A stretch of DNA of 64,000 nt from Clostridium beijerinckii HUN142. Its GTDB lineage: Bacteria > Bacillota > Clostridia > Clostridiales > Clostridiaceae. The notes under the pieces are model-generated. The model did not search any database. It was not told where the DNA came from and saw only the letters and a list, made by a program, of their open reading frames with translations. Each line of letters opens with the position of its first letter. Position 1 is the first letter of the stretch. Shown here piece after piece: positions 53,268-63,655 of this stretch. The translations under genes and the position numbers were made by a program. The stretch is taken from NCBI RefSeq assembly GCF_000621745.1, contig NZ_KK211339.1, forward strand, positions 33,764 through 97,763. The letters are read 5' to 3'.

Positions 53268-54947
53268 ATGGAGTTTAAGCCACTACCAATAGGAATAGAT
53301 AATTTTGAAATGTTGATAACTAGAGGATATTATTTTGTAGATAAAACCTTGCTTATAAAAGATTTATTAGACAATAAGGCAGCTGTTAATTTATTTACAA
53401 GACCGCGAAGGTTTGGAAAGACCTTAAACATGAGTATGCTTCAATATTTTTTTGAAAATAGCAGCAAGGATAATTCTTACCTTTTTGAAAACTTAAATAT
53501 AATGAAAGCCGAGCAGAAGTATACATCACATATGGGGCAGTATCCTGTGATTAATTTATCTTTAAAATCTGCTAAGCAGCCTAATTTTGAGTTGGCTTAT
53601 ATTTCTATTAGGAGACGGATTGCGGAAGAATACAAAAGGCATGAATATTTATTAGAAAATGAACAATTGCAGTATGAAAGGGAACGATATTTAAAAATAT
53701 TAATGGAGCAAGGTGAAGAAGGTGATTATATTGATGCTTTATATTTCTTATGTGAATGTTTAGAAAAGCATCATAATAAGAAGGTTATAATACTTATTGA
53801 TGAATATGATGTTCCTCTTGAAAATGCTTTCTTTGAAGGGTTTTATGACAGGATGATTGCTTTTATAAGATCGCTTTTTGAATCAGCATTGAAGACTAAT
53901 AGTTCCTTAGAATTTGCAGTTATAACTGGATGCCTTAGAATTTCACGTGAAAGTATATTTACAGGTTTAAATAATTTAGATATTATATCAATCTTAAATG
54001 AACATTATGATGAATATTTTGGATTCACTCAAAATGAAGTCAGCATAATGCTTAATGATTATGGTCTTATTGAAAAAGAGGAATTGACTAAAAGCTGGTA
54101 TAATGGATATATTTTCGGACAGGCACAAGTATATAATCCATGGAGTGTTGTGAAGTTTGTTAAAGATTTATATAAGAATAAGAATGCTTTTCCAACATCT
54201 TATTGGGCTAATACAAGTTCAAATAGTATAGTTAAAAGCTTAATTGAAAGAGCTGATAATGCTACTAAAAAGGAGATAGAATTATTAATAGAAGGAAAAA
54301 CAATTGAAAAGCCAGTTCATGAAGATATAACTTATGATGAAATTTATGACTCTATGGATAGCTTATGGAACTTCATGTTTTTTACTGGATACTTTAAAAA
54401 AGTTAATGAAAGAATGGATAGTGAAGATAATCACTATTTAGAACTCAGTATACCAAATAGAGAGGTAAAATATATTTTTAAATCAAAAATATTAAAATGG
54501 TTTCAAGATAAGGTTAAAGCAAGAGATTTAACTAGAATGTATACTGCAATAATAAATGGAGAGCATCAAATATTTGAAGATGAGTTAAGTAGACTTCTTA
54601 TAGAAACCATAAGCTTCAATGATGCCTATGAAAATTTTTATCATGGTTTTGTAACAGGTGCATTAGCTAATATGCATGACTATATAATAAAATCTAATAG
54701 AGAAGGTGGAACTGGAAGAAGTGATTTATTCATAAAATCTGTATCTCTTCGTGGAATTGCAATAGTCATTGAATTTAAAGTTGCAAAGAATATAGATGAT
54801 TTAGAGAAAAAAGCAGAAGAAGCTATAAAGCAGATAGAAACTAAAGGATATGATTTAGAACTTAGATGTGAAGGATATAAAAATATTTTAAAGTATGGAA
54901 TAAGCTTCTATCAAAAAGATTGCTTTATTATTAAGAAGGAAAATTAA
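53268..54947 (+). CDS. AAA-ATPase-like / PD-(D/E)XK nuclease family protein
   Basis: This is a 559-residue protein of the large AAA-ATPase_like plus PDDEXK_9 family, common in clostridia and Bacteroidetes. The N-terminal part has LPIGIDNFEMLITRGYYFVD, a P-loop-like RPRRFGKTLNMSML near residue 45, and Walker B VIILIDEYDVPL near residue 176. The C-terminal nuclease-like part has GRSDLFI and AIVIEFKVAK (E-x-K) near residues 485-505. The biological role is unknown, and nucleic-acid or mobile-element defence is an inference. It stands alone between a CRISPR relic and the cas operon. Confidence 0.85.
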   Translation: MEFKPLPIGIDNFEMLITRGYYFVDKTLLIKDLLDNKAAVNLFTRPRRFGKTLNMSMLQYFFENSSKDNSYLFENLNIMKAEQKYTSHMGQYPVINLSLKSAKQPNFELAYISIRRRIAEEYKRHEYLLENEQLQYERERYLKILMEQGEEGDYIDALYFLCECLEKHHNKKVIILIDEYDVPLENAFFEGFYDRMIAFIRSLFESALKTNSSLEFAVITGCLRISRESIFTGLNNLDIISILNEHYDEYFGFTQNEVSIMLNDYGLIEKEELTKSWYNGYIFGQAQVYNPWSVVKFVKDLYKNKNAFPTSYWANTSSNSIVKSLIERADNATKKEIELLIEGKTIEKPVHEDITYDEIYDSMDSLWNFMFFTGYFKKVNERMDSEDNHYLELSIPNREVKYIFKSKILKWFQDKVKARDLTRMYTAIINGEHQIFEDELSRLLIETISFNDAYENFYHGFVTGALANMHDYIIKSNREGGTGRSDLFIKSVSLRGIAIVIEFKVAKNIDDLEKKAEEAIKQIETKGYDLELRCEGYKNILKYGISFYQKDCFIIKKEN

Positions 54948-55446
54948 ATAGTTAATAGAAAATAATAGGTTGCTTGTTATAGTGGCTTATTATTATGGAA
55001 AAATTAAATGGGAAAAAGTGTTTTGAAAGTCCAGTAGTAATGAATTTGAATTTGTTACTGCTGGATTTTTTAAATTTAATATTATTTTTAATCTAATGAA
55101 TATAAAACTTTTGTGAGGCAATAATGACTAATAAATACAATATACTTATTAATATAAATGAGAATATTGATGGGAGGTATGAGATGTGAAAAAGATAAGA
55201 AAAACCAAAATAAAATTAATTATGCAATCAACAGAAGATATAAGAAGTATAAAATTAGATTTAGCCAAAAGATGATTTTATAGATTTGGTCAAAAAGATA
55301 GAAGTATAAATTAACCATAACATAATGAATGTATTTAAATTTTATTTTAATTAGTATTGAGATTAATTACAACATGTTAATGGAGTATATTGTATTTATT
55401 TACATATAAGTACATAAGAGGTAAAATTATAATTGGAGGTGAGAGA
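54948..55446. other. Terminator and upstream region of the cas operon
   Basis: TCCAGTAGTAA and GTTACTGCTGGA followed by TTTTTT (55029-55075) terminate the ATPase gene. A 29-codon frame with GGGAGGT and a GTG start at about 55186 (ending SIKLDLAKR) may be a gene stub. The cas promoter should lie in the AT-rich stretch after 55300, but I cannot place it. Confidence 0.5.
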
Positions 55447-56139
55447 ATGAATGTTTTTCAAGTAAAGTTAAAAATCTTTATTTTAAAAGATATGCCTATA
55501 GAAGATTCTCAGGTGATAATAAGTGGGTTTATTGATAGTGGGTTAAGTAAAGACAGCAAATTGTTAGAATTACATGAAAGCAATAAGTTTAAAGGCTATT
55601 GTTTTGATGCTCCATATCCGCTAGAAAAGGATAAGGTTTATAAAAAGGATAAAATCTATACTGTGACCATTAGGACTATTAGCAAAGGCTTGGCAGAATT
55701 TTTTGCTAATGAGTTAGTAAACGATTTTAATTCTAATATAAAAGGCTTAACATCAGAAATAAGAATATTACCTAAGAAACATATTGAAAAGCTATATTCA
55801 ATAACGCCAGCAGTTATAAAAAATGATGACGGCTATTGGAAAAATAAGCTCAAGTTAAATGAATATGAACGAAGATTAAAAGAAAATCTTATAAAGAAAT
55901 ATAACAGCATAATGGAAATTAAAATTGATGAAAATTTTCAATTTTACACAACCATTGAATTTAAAAATAATAAACCAATTGCAACTAATTATAAAAGTAT
56001 AAAATTGCTGGGAGATAAGATATCTTTGAATATTGCAGAGAATGAAACAGCTCAGAAATTAGCATACCTGAGTCTTGGGACAGGTATCTTTGAAATGAAT
56101 GCAAGGGGTTATGGATTTATGAATTATAGGTGGCTATAA
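55447..56139 (+). CDS. cas6: CRISPR RNA endonuclease Cas6
   Basis: This 230-residue enzyme cleaves the precursor CRISPR RNA within repeats. It has two RRM-like halves, a C-terminal glycine-rich loop (LGTGIFEMNARGYGFMNYRW) and N-terminal VFQVKLKIFILKD. ATG 55447 follows TGGAGGTGAGAGA. A longer frame begins at 55390 without a ribosome site. It is first in an eight-gene operon. Confidence 0.92.
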   Translation: MNVFQVKLKIFILKDMPIEDSQVIISGFIDSGLSKDSKLLELHESNKFKGYCFDAPYPLEKDKVYKKDKIYTVTIRTISKGLAEFFANELVNDFNSNIKGLTSEIRILPKKHIEKLYSITPAVIKNDDGYWKNKLKLNEYERRLKENLIKKYNSIMEIKIDENFQFYTTIEFKNNKPIATNYKSIKLLGDKISLNIAENETAQKLAYLSLGTGIFEMNARGYGFMNYRWL

Positions 56140-56153
56140 GGAGGTGAATTTAA

Positions 56154-57887
56154 GTGGTTGAGAGTAATGCTGTAATAAAAGAATTTATAACAAGGGATGT
56201 TTTTTATAATAATGGACTAGTAAATTTAAAAATATATCTAGATGAAAATTATATTTCAGGAGTTAAGTATGAATTAACAACTAATAAATTAACTCTAGAA
56301 ATTCAGAATGGAAAAGAAGATGAATATTATAATGATATATTGGAAGGTTTTTTAATTAATAATAATATAGTCTTCAATACAGATAATGATAGATTATATT
56401 GGAACATAGAAAATAATAACTTTGTTTATCAGAAGAAATATGACATTCAAGGAAAATCTTCAGGAAATGATGTTAAATATCTATATAAATATATTATGCC
56501 AAATGAATTGGGAAAAACAACAGAAGAATTATTTGATATGTATATAGATTTTGCTAAAAAAAGTGGTTTAAAAGAATCAAGCATAAAGACAGATACAGAA
56601 ATTTTCAAAAAGGGATCTGAGTTTAAAAAGTCTAACCAATGTGATATACCAATATTTATGACTAAAAGTGAAGCTATAAAAAGCTATATTGAATATTCAG
56701 TAAAGGGAGATTTAATAAATTTTGATTCTAAAATACATCAATTTGAAGATGGTGGATTTTGCTTTAGGGATATGCTGTCTAATAAAGATAATTATATAGA
56801 TAAATGGGATGCGCTTATTTATTGGTTTGGAGTTAAGGTTAAAAGATTCTATAACCTAACCTATTTTATCTATTTAAATTCTTTTGATTTACTATCCCTA
56901 TATGAAATGAAAATATCTTTTCCACATAAAATAAGCGATGAATCTATTAGAATAAAGGATGAGAAAAAAAATGAAATAAGAGCTATTTATACTAATGTTA
57001 ATTTAATGCAGCAACTTGAATTTGATGGTGTAGAAAATAGAAATTTCTATATATCAAGTGATATAAAAGAATTCCAAGTTAAATTTTTAATGTACTTAGT
57101 GTCCTATATTTATCACATTGAAAGTATGTATGAAAATATAGATAAAGAAAAGATCAGAAAAAGAAAAGAAAAATTATATAATGGTTTATCAAAAATTAGC
57201 TATGTAAATTATACTGAAGACGGAAATATGAAATCAACACTTGAAGAATACTCAAAAGCATATAGATTAATTATATTTTTCAAAAAATTAATGGAAACAG
57301 GAACTAAGGATTCTACTCTATTTAAATACTTTGCTGATCTGATTACAACGATAAATATGTCAAAAAGTTCAAAAGAAAAAATCAACTTAGAGATTAAAAG
57401 ATTTTGTGAAAATATCCTTAAATTTGCGGATTTAAGAAAAGTATATTATGACGTTGCATTCAAAAGTTTAAGAAATAATTCAAGAAATTTAGGAAGTTAT
57501 TTATATTACTTTGAGGATATGTATTTAAAAGAAACTAAGAGGGAGGAATATATAATGAAATTACACAGTAAATCAAAAAAGTTAGGTGAAGAAATTGGTG
57601 TTTTTTCAGCAAATATAGATGATAAAGATTTATTGTTCAAATTACGAAATATTAAAAATCATAAACAAATGATTAGTTATTTTAAAGATTTTAAATTTAG
57701 TATTTTAAGAAAGCAGGATGATGCGAGATTTTCTGCTGAATTTAATGAAATAATGGAAGAAATATTTATGGAACTCGAGGAAAAGCCACAAAATTGGGAA
57801 ATAGTAAGAGACTATATTGCTATATATGCAGTAGATAAATATAAATCTGTGTCATATGCAAAAAAATTAAATAAGGGAGGTAAATAG
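56154..57887 (+). CDS. cas8b: Type I-B Cascade large subunit Cas8 (Cst1/Cas8b-like)
   Basis: This 577-residue protein is the fast-evolving large subunit of the type I interference complex, placed by gene order (between cas6 and cas7) and size. I see GGFCFRDMLSNKDNYIDKWD and many helical charged stretches. It has no CxxC zinc pairs such as occur in some Cst1 proteins. It probably recognises the PAM. The GTG start follows AAGGAGGTGA. Subfamily assignment is less certain than the role. Confidence 0.82.
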   Translation: MVESNAVIKEFITRDVFYNNGLVNLKIYLDENYISGVKYELTTNKLTLEIQNGKEDEYYNDILEGFLINNNIVFNTDNDRLYWNIENNNFVYQKKYDIQGKSSGNDVKYLYKYIMPNELGKTTEELFDMYIDFAKKSGLKESSIKTDTEIFKKGSEFKKSNQCDIPIFMTKSEAIKSYIEYSVKGDLINFDSKIHQFEDGGFCFRDMLSNKDNYIDKWDALIYWFGVKVKRFYNLTYFIYLNSFDLLSLYEMKISFPHKISDESIRIKDEKKNEIRAIYTNVNLMQQLEFDGVENRNFYISSDIKEFQVKFLMYLVSYIYHIESMYENIDKEKIRKRKEKLYNGLSKISYVNYTEDGNMKSTLEEYSKAYRLIIFFKKLMETGTKDSTLFKYFADLITTINMSKSSKEKINLEIKRFCENILKFADLRKVYYDVAFKSLRNNSRNLGSYLYYFEDMYLKETKREEYIMKLHSKSKKLGEEIGVFSANIDDKDLLFKLRNIKNHKQMISYFKDFKFSILRKQDDARFSAEFNEIMEEIFMELEEKPQNWEIVRDYIAIYAVDKYKSVSYAKKLNKGGK

Positions 57888-57888
57888 G

Positions 57889-58821
57889 ATGTTTTACAAT
57901 ATATCATATATTTCAAAGGTTAACTTAGGATCATTAAATGGAAGTGAAGGAATGGGGGGGAATATCACTCCTATAAAAAAGATTTCTGATAATCAGGGAG
58001 AAGAGTATGCTTATATATCGGGCCAAGCACAAAGAAGATATTTAAAAGAAACATTATTACAGCTTGGAGAGAGGATATCTGCAGTTAGTGAAAATGGAAA
58101 TCCTAATTTTATGGAGTTTAATGATAAAATTTATGATAAAAAGAAAGAAAAGTTTCAAAATAAAGAGTTAATGTATAAGGAATTTTGTGATCTTGATTTA
58201 TTTGGCTATATGCTGCCTAAAGGAGGCAGAAGGTGGTCTCCAGTTAAAGTGGCTCCAATGGTTTCCCTCCATCCATATAAAGGAGAATATGATTATCTAA
58301 CTAGAAAGAAATATGTAGAGAGTGAATCGGAAAAGAGTGGAAATATAGTTCAAGTAGAAATTGACACATTAAATTATATGAGAGGTAACATTGTAATTGA
58401 TGTAGAAAAGATAGGGAATGAAATTAATGAGTATACTTATGAAGCTACTCCTATGATTTCTAAAGAAGAAAAAATTAATAGAATTAATAAATTGATTGAC
58501 TCTATAAGATTTTTTAATGGTGGAGCAAAGCAATCTAGAAATTTAGAAGATATTTCACCTAAATTTGTTGCTATTACAAAACAGAAAACAGGTAACCCAT
58601 TTTTATTAAACAGTATTTATGTTGATAGATATAATAATTTGGATTGTCAAGCTATTATTGATGAGATAAATGATAACAAGACTGTTATTGAAAAAGTCAA
58701 AATTGGTATTTCTAGAAATATATTTAAAAATGAAAATGACATTAGAAAATTGCTTTCTGATTCTGGTATTGAAGTTACTACTATAACAGAGGCTTTTGAT
58801 TCTATAAAGGATAAGCAGTGA
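57889..58821 (+). CDS. cas7: Cascade backbone protein Cas7 (Cst2/DevR family)
   Basis: This 310-residue RRM-fold protein polymerises along the crRNA. It has the Cst2/DevR hallmarks NLGSLNGSEGMGGNITPIKK and YISGQAQRRYLKETLLQLG, and later FNGGAKQSRNLEDISPKFVA. GGGAGG at 57878 sets the start. The next gene begins within its stop region. Confidence 0.92.
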   Translation: MFYNISYISKVNLGSLNGSEGMGGNITPIKKISDNQGEEYAYISGQAQRRYLKETLLQLGERISAVSENGNPNFMEFNDKIYDKKKEKFQNKELMYKEFCDLDLFGYMLPKGGRRWSPVKVAPMVSLHPYKGEYDYLTRKKYVESESEKSGNIVQVEIDTLNYMRGNIVIDVEKIGNEINEYTYEATPMISKEEKINRINKLIDSIRFFNGGAKQSRNLEDISPKFVAITKQKTGNPFLLNSIYVDRYNNLDCQAIIDEINDNKTVIEKVKIGISRNIFKNENDIRKLLSDSGIEVTTITEAFDSIKDKQ

Positions 58822-59540
58822 TTGTAATGAGAGTAATAAGATTTAGAGTAGAAGGAATTTTTAATTCTTTTAGAATACCATTTTTTAGAACATACCAAAA
58901 AAGCTTTTTAGCACCACCTAAAACAACAATAATAGGAATGCTAACTAACATAATGGGCAAATCTGAACAATTTTATTATACCTTGTTAGAAGAGGATATG
59001 ATTAAGGTTTCTGTAGTTATAAACTCTATAAAAGGAAAAGCAAAGGATTTATGGTCATATAAATCTTTTGAAAGTAAAAGCGATATGCATGGGAGAAGCA
59101 TCATAAGAAGAGACAAATTATATAATGCAAAGTATACAATATACTTAATGATAGAAAATGAGGAATTAAGTAAAGAGATTTATGATTCTTTAATTTGTCC
59201 AAAATCAATTCCTGCTCTTGGGTTGGATGATGAAATAATAAAGATATTTGATGTAGACGATAGCTTAACAATAGATATAAACAAATTTCACATAATTAAT
59301 TCTGTATTCATGGATAAAGGGTACAATTACGAAGTGAAAATATCTGACTCGGATAATTATATAGAATTACCAACTTCAAATATTACTCCGTTAAAATATA
59401 AGATAATTATAGATAAAGATTTTAGACTAGCAAGAAAAAATATGGATGAATATAAGCAAGTAGAATATTTAAATTGTTGTATTGAATTAAAGGATGTAGA
59501 AAGTTATAAGTGTGAAAATAACAATGTAGTGTTCTATTAG
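58818..59540 (+). CDS. cas5: Cascade protein Cas5
   Basis: This 240-residue Cas5 caps the 5' handle of the crRNA. The N-terminal RFRVEGIFNSFRIPFFRTYQ and LAPPKTTIIGML are characteristic (Cas5t type). A GTG start at 58818 overlaps cas7 and lies seven bases after AAAGG; ATG 58827 is an alternative. Confidence 0.9.
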   Translation: MIVMRVIRFRVEGIFNSFRIPFFRTYQKSFLAPPKTTIIGMLTNIMGKSEQFYYTLLEEDMIKVSVVINSIKGKAKDLWSYKSFESKSDMHGRSIIRRDKLYNAKYTIYLMIENEELSKEIYDSLICPKSIPALGLDDEIIKIFDVDDSLTIDINKFHIINSVFMDKGYNYEVKISDSDNYIELPTSNITPLKYKIIIDKDFRLARKNMDEYKQVEYLNCCIELKDVESYKCENNNVVFY

Positions 59541-59557
59541 AGAGGATAAGATTTAAT

Positions 59558-61780
59558 GTGAGTGAAATAGTTGCAAAAGTAAGAAAAGATGGAAAAACAC
59601 AAAATTTAAATGAACATACATTTATGGTGGTAGAAGAAGCGCTAAAACTTATTAATGAAGATGATTTAAATTTTATTTCACAAAAGACAAATTGGAATAA
59701 TGAAAAAATTAGAGATTTAATATTTTTAATTTCATACTTCCATGATATAGGCAAGTCAACAGAAGAATTTCAAAGTACTATAGCTGATAATAAAAAAAGC
59801 TATCATTCACTTTATTCAGCAAGTTTATTTTCTGATATAACAGAGTTTCATTTTGATAAGGATAATGAAATAAATATGTTAATGCTATGCATATTAACAC
59901 ATCACTCTATTTTTAATGATGCAAGTTCATTTAAGGCTGTTGGTAATAATAAAAAATTTAACTTTAAGTTTCTGCCTTATGCAGAAACATTTTTTTATAA
60001 CTATAAAGAGCTCTATAAGGAGTATATGGGCACAGAATGTCATTATAAATTCACATATAAAAATATTAGATTAAAAGACTTAGGAGAAGAAATTGAGATT
60101 ATGTATGTGGATATTCATGATATTAATAATAAGAAAAAATATGAAAAATTAAGAGTTCTGTATTCATATGTACTAGGTATTATAAATTTAGCAGATTGGA
60201 TAGCATCAGCAAAATTCAATGAAAGTATGACTAGTATAGAGTTTAAAGATTTAATAAGTAAAGAAGAGATGTTCACTAAACTTGCAAAATACATTAAAAT
60301 AGAAAAATTCATTCCTAAAGCATTTCAGCAGCAACTTTCAGTTCATAAAGGAAGTATTTTAGTTGAAATACCAACTGGAGAGGGAAAAACGGAAGGGGCA
60401 TTTTTATGGGCTATAAATAATTTGAAAAATTCATGTAGCAAAATAATATATACACTACCAACACAGACAACATCTAATAAACTATATGAAAGAGCTTCTA
60501 ATATATTTGGAGATAATACAGGTCTTATGCATAGCACATCAAAGATCTATCTTGAAAAAAAGTATGAAATAGAAAATGCATTAGTAGATGATAAATTTAA
60601 AAATGACATTTTATTTTGTGCAACATTTAGTAAAGGGATGACAGTTTCTACTATAGATAGTTTGTTTAAATATTTTTTAAATATAGGCAGATATAATGTT
60701 GCTATGTTTAATTTTCTTAGATCAATTATTATTATAGATGAAGTTCATTCATATGATTTTAAACTAATGGGTTTTATAAAAAGATTCTTAGAAATTTGTA
60801 ATAGTTATGAAGTTCCAGTTTGCTTAATGAGTGCATCTTTACCAAATAAAATGAAGAAACTTTTGGATATTGATAAATTTCCTATCATTAAAGAAGAAAG
60901 TCTATTTGATAAAAAGGCTAATCATATATATAAAGTTGAAGATTCACTAGATAATAACCTTAGCAGTATTATTGATAAATTTTATGAGGGAAAAAACGTA
61001 TTAGTTGTTAGAAATAATGTAAAAAAATCAGTAGAAACTTTTAAAAATCTAACTAAAGATAAGAAGATTAATGTGGTTTTATATAATTCACAATTTAAAA
61101 AGAAAGATAGAATTAAAAAGGAAGATGAAATATACGACAAACTAAAAAATAAAGAAGCCTTTATTTTAGTTGCCACTCAAGTAGTGGAAATTTCCTTAGA
61201 TATAGATTTTGAAGTTATGTATACAGATAATGCCCCTATAGATTCATTGATACAAAGATTTGGAAGGGTAAATAGAAAAAAAAGAACAGATAGTCTAGGT
61301 GAGATATTTATATTTAAAAATGCAGATATTAGACCTTACTATTCACGTATGTTAGAAATCACTTATGAAATTATAGAAGAAGGTGTGTTTCCATTAAGCA
61401 AATATACTGAATGGTTAAATTCTGTATATGATAAGCTATTTAATGATAAGATTGTTATCAATGAATTAGAAATTAAGTTTAAGGAAGGTTATGATAAGTT
61501 TGATAAAACAATAGATCAACTTTTTGGAATCTCAAAAAGTGAGGACTTATATGATTTAAGGGATATTAAATATTATAAAAAGGACTATATATTGGTGGAA
61601 GATTATAATGAAAACGACTTCAAGCATGAAAATACAATTTCTCTTCCAACATATTTAGAAAGAGGGGAGTATTTTTTAAAAGAAAAAGATTATTCAAATG
61701 AACTTTACTATGATGTATTAAATTTAGATTATACATATGATTTAGGTGTAATCCTTACGGATGATAGGCTTATTTATTAA
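59558..61780 (+). CDS. cas3: CRISPR nuclease-helicase Cas3
   Basis: This 740-residue interference effector degrades DNA marked by Cascade. The N-terminal HD nuclease has His20 and H62-D63 (YFHDIGKSTEEF), LTHHS and ADWIASAKF. The SF2 helicase has IPTGEGKTEGAF near residue 270, DEVH near 393, SASLP and QRFGRVNRKKR. The GTG start lies 17 bases after cas5, behind GAGAGGA. Confidence 0.93.
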   Translation: MSEIVAKVRKDGKTQNLNEHTFMVVEEALKLINEDDLNFISQKTNWNNEKIRDLIFLISYFHDIGKSTEEFQSTIADNKKSYHSLYSASLFSDITEFHFDKDNEINMLMLCILTHHSIFNDASSFKAVGNNKKFNFKFLPYAETFFYNYKELYKEYMGTECHYKFTYKNIRLKDLGEEIEIMYVDIHDINNKKKYEKLRVLYSYVLGIINLADWIASAKFNESMTSIEFKDLISKEEMFTKLAKYIKIEKFIPKAFQQQLSVHKGSILVEIPTGEGKTEGAFLWAINNLKNSCSKIIYTLPTQTTSNKLYERASNIFGDNTGLMHSTSKIYLEKKYEIENALVDDKFKNDILFCATFSKGMTVSTIDSLFKYFLNIGRYNVAMFNFLRSIIIIDEVHSYDFKLMGFIKRFLEICNSYEVPVCLMSASLPNKMKKLLDIDKFPIIKEESLFDKKANHIYKVEDSLDNNLSSIIDKFYEGKNVLVVRNNVKKSVETFKNLTKDKKINVVLYNSQFKKKDRIKKEDEIYDKLKNKEAFILVATQVVEISLDIDFEVMYTDNAPIDSLIQRFGRVNRKKRTDSLGEIFIFKNADIRPYYSRMLEITYEIIEEGVFPLSKYTEWLNSVYDKLFNDKIVINELEIKFKEGYDKFDKTIDQLFGISKSEDLYDLRDIKYYKKDYILVEDYNENDFKHENTISLPTYLERGEYFLKEKDYSNELYYDVLNLDYTYDLGVILTDDRLIY

Positions 61781-61827
61781 ATATAGAATAGGCAAAATTG
61801 ATTGATTATTTCATGGAGGTTTATAGA

Positions 61828-62322
61828 TTGAGAGTAAATGGGACTTTAATTAATTATTATTTTCATTGCAAAAGACAATGTTATCTTCATGGTAATAGAC
61901 TCAACTTAGAAGACAACAGTGAGATAGTGAAGATTGGGAAGGCTATTCATGAAGAGAAAGCTTCAAGATCAGAAAATGCTGAAATTTCAATTGATAATAT
62001 TAAATTAGATAAACTCACCTCTGAATATTTAACAGAAATAAAGAAGTCAGATGCAGATGTTGAAGCAGGCAAGTGGCAGCTTATTTATTATCTGAAGGTG
62101 CTTAAAAGTAAAGGGATAATAAGAAAAGGTAAGCTTGAATGCATTGAAAAGAACAAGTCTGATAAAAAGATTATGTATTTTGAATTAACTGAAGATCTTG
62201 AAAAGGAAATTGATAAATATATTGAAGAAATAGAAAGTTTGATTTCAAGTGAGGAAATACCAGAGGCATTGAATGAACCTAAATGTAAGAAGTGCGCTTA
62301 TTATGAATATTGCTATATATAG
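61828..62322 (+). CDS. cas4: CRISPR adaptation exonuclease Cas4
   Basis: This protein of about 164 residues is a PD-(D/E)XK nuclease with an Fe-S cluster that trims prespacers and selects PAM-containing ends. The first cysteine is in YYFHCKRQCYLHG, and the C-terminal three are in PKCKKCAYYEYC. The QLIYYL and GKLECIEKNK core contains the nuclease strand. I choose a TTG at 61828, seven bases after GGAGGT. The frame is open to 61798 with no ribosome site. Confidence 0.9.
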   Translation: MRVNGTLINYYFHCKRQCYLHGNRLNLEDNSEIVKIGKAIHEEKASRSENAEISIDNIKLDKLTSEYLTEIKKSDADVEAGKWQLIYYLKVLKSKGIIRKGKLECIEKNKSDKKIMYFELTEDLEKEIDKYIEEIESLISSEEIPEALNEPKCKKCAYYEYCYI

Positions 62323-62366
62323 AAATGATATAGCAATAAAGAAAAAATACAAGAGGTGATAATTTT

Positions 62367-63365
62367 ATGGGAAGTACAAGATATATATCATCCATGGGAG
62401 AGCTTATTAGAAAAGATAACTCCTTATGCTTTAGAAAAGATGGAAAGAATGTTTATATTCCAATTGAAAACACAAAAGAGATTTATTGTTTAAATGAAGT
62501 AAGTATAAACACAAAACTATTAGATTTTTTATCACAAAACAACATAGTAGTACATTTCTTTAATTATTATGAAGGTTATAGTGGGACTTTTTATCCAAAA
62601 GCACAATATAATAGCGGAAGGCTTTTAGTGAAACAGGTTGAAAAATACAGTGATTCAAGAATGACAATTGCAAAAGCTATTGTAAAGGGAATAGGCATTA
62701 ATATAAGAGAAGTAATTTATCATTATTATAAACACGGTAAAAAAGAAGTAAAGGGGACTTTAGATTGGATTAAAGGAGAATTTTTTGAAAGAGTTGAAAA
62801 TTCCAAAGATATTAAAGTGCTTATGTCTGTGGAGGGAGAAGTCTGGCAAAGATTTTATAGTGAATTTAAGAACTTTTTACCAGAGGATTTTATTATGAAT
62901 AAGAGGGTGAAAAGACCTCCAGATAATCCTATAAATGCACTTATATCTTTCGGAAATACTCTTCTATATACAAAAACAATATCTGCAATTTATAGAACAC
63001 ATCTTGATCAAAGAATAAGCTATTTACATGAACCTTCAGAAGGCAGATTTTCATTAAGTCTAGATGTAAGTGAAGTTTTTAAGCCTGTAATTGTATATAA
63101 AACAATTTTTGATTTAGTGAATAATAAGAGGCTTCAAGTCAGTAAACATTTTGATAAGAAGGTAAATTACTGTTTGTTAAATGAAGAGGGGAGAAATATA
63201 TTTATTACAGCATTTGAAGAAAGGCTTGAATCAGTTTTTTTACATCCAAAATTAAAAAGAAAAGTAAGCTATAGGACAGCTATAAAACTAGATTGCTATA
63301 AATTGATAAAACATATAATGGAAGACAAAGAATTTGTTCCTTTCAGTTTGAAGGAGGGGATGTAA
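62367..63365 (+). CDS. cas1: CRISPR integrase Cas1
   Basis: This 332-residue type I-B Cas1 inserts new spacers together with Cas2. It has the N-terminal beta domain (YISSMGELIRKDNSLCF), the catalytic Glu in SVEGEVWQRFYSEF near residue 153, and the His and Asp ligands in YRTHLDQRISYLHEPSEGRF with SLDVSEVFKP. The start follows AGAGGTGATAATTTT, and its stop overlaps the cas2 start (TAATG). Confidence 0.96.
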   Translation: MGSTRYISSMGELIRKDNSLCFRKDGKNVYIPIENTKEIYCLNEVSINTKLLDFLSQNNIVVHFFNYYEGYSGTFYPKAQYNSGRLLVKQVEKYSDSRMTIAKAIVKGIGINIREVIYHYYKHGKKEVKGTLDWIKGEFFERVENSKDIKVLMSVEGEVWQRFYSEFKNFLPEDFIMNKRVKRPPDNPINALISFGNTLLYTKTISAIYRTHLDQRISYLHEPSEGRFSLSLDVSEVFKPVIVYKTIFDLVNNKRLQVSKHFDKKVNYCLLNEEGRNIFITAFEERLESVFLHPKLKRKVSYRTAIKLDCYKLIKHIMEDKEFVPFSLKEGM

Positions 63366-63655
63366 TGAGTAGAATAAGTAATTATAATTATGCATTTGTA
63401 TTTTATGATGTAAATGAAAAGCGAGTACAAAAAGTTTTTAAAGTATGTAAAAAATACTTATCTCACTTTCAAAAGTCAGTTTTTAGAGGAGAGATGTCAC
63501 CATCAAAATTAATAAAATTCAAAACGGATTTAAATAAAGTCATCGATAAAAATGAGGATTTTATCTGTATAATCAAACTGATGAATGATAATGTTTTTGG
63601 AGAGGAAGTTTTAGGGGTAACTTCAGGAGCAACTGGAGAAGACTTGATAATATAA
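63365..63655 (+). CDS. cas2: CRISPR integration protein Cas2
   Basis: This 96-residue ferredoxin-fold protein forms the Cas1-Cas2 complex. YAFVFYDVNEKRVQKVFKVC has the conserved N-terminal Asp, followed by HFQKSVFRGEMSPSKL and FICIIKLMND. It is the last gene of the operon, 246 bases before the array. Confidence 0.95.
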   Translation: MSRISNYNYAFVFYDVNEKRVQKVFKVCKKYLSHFQKSVFRGEMSPSKLIKFKTDLNKVIDKNEDFICIIKLMNDNVFGEEVLGVTSGATGEDLII

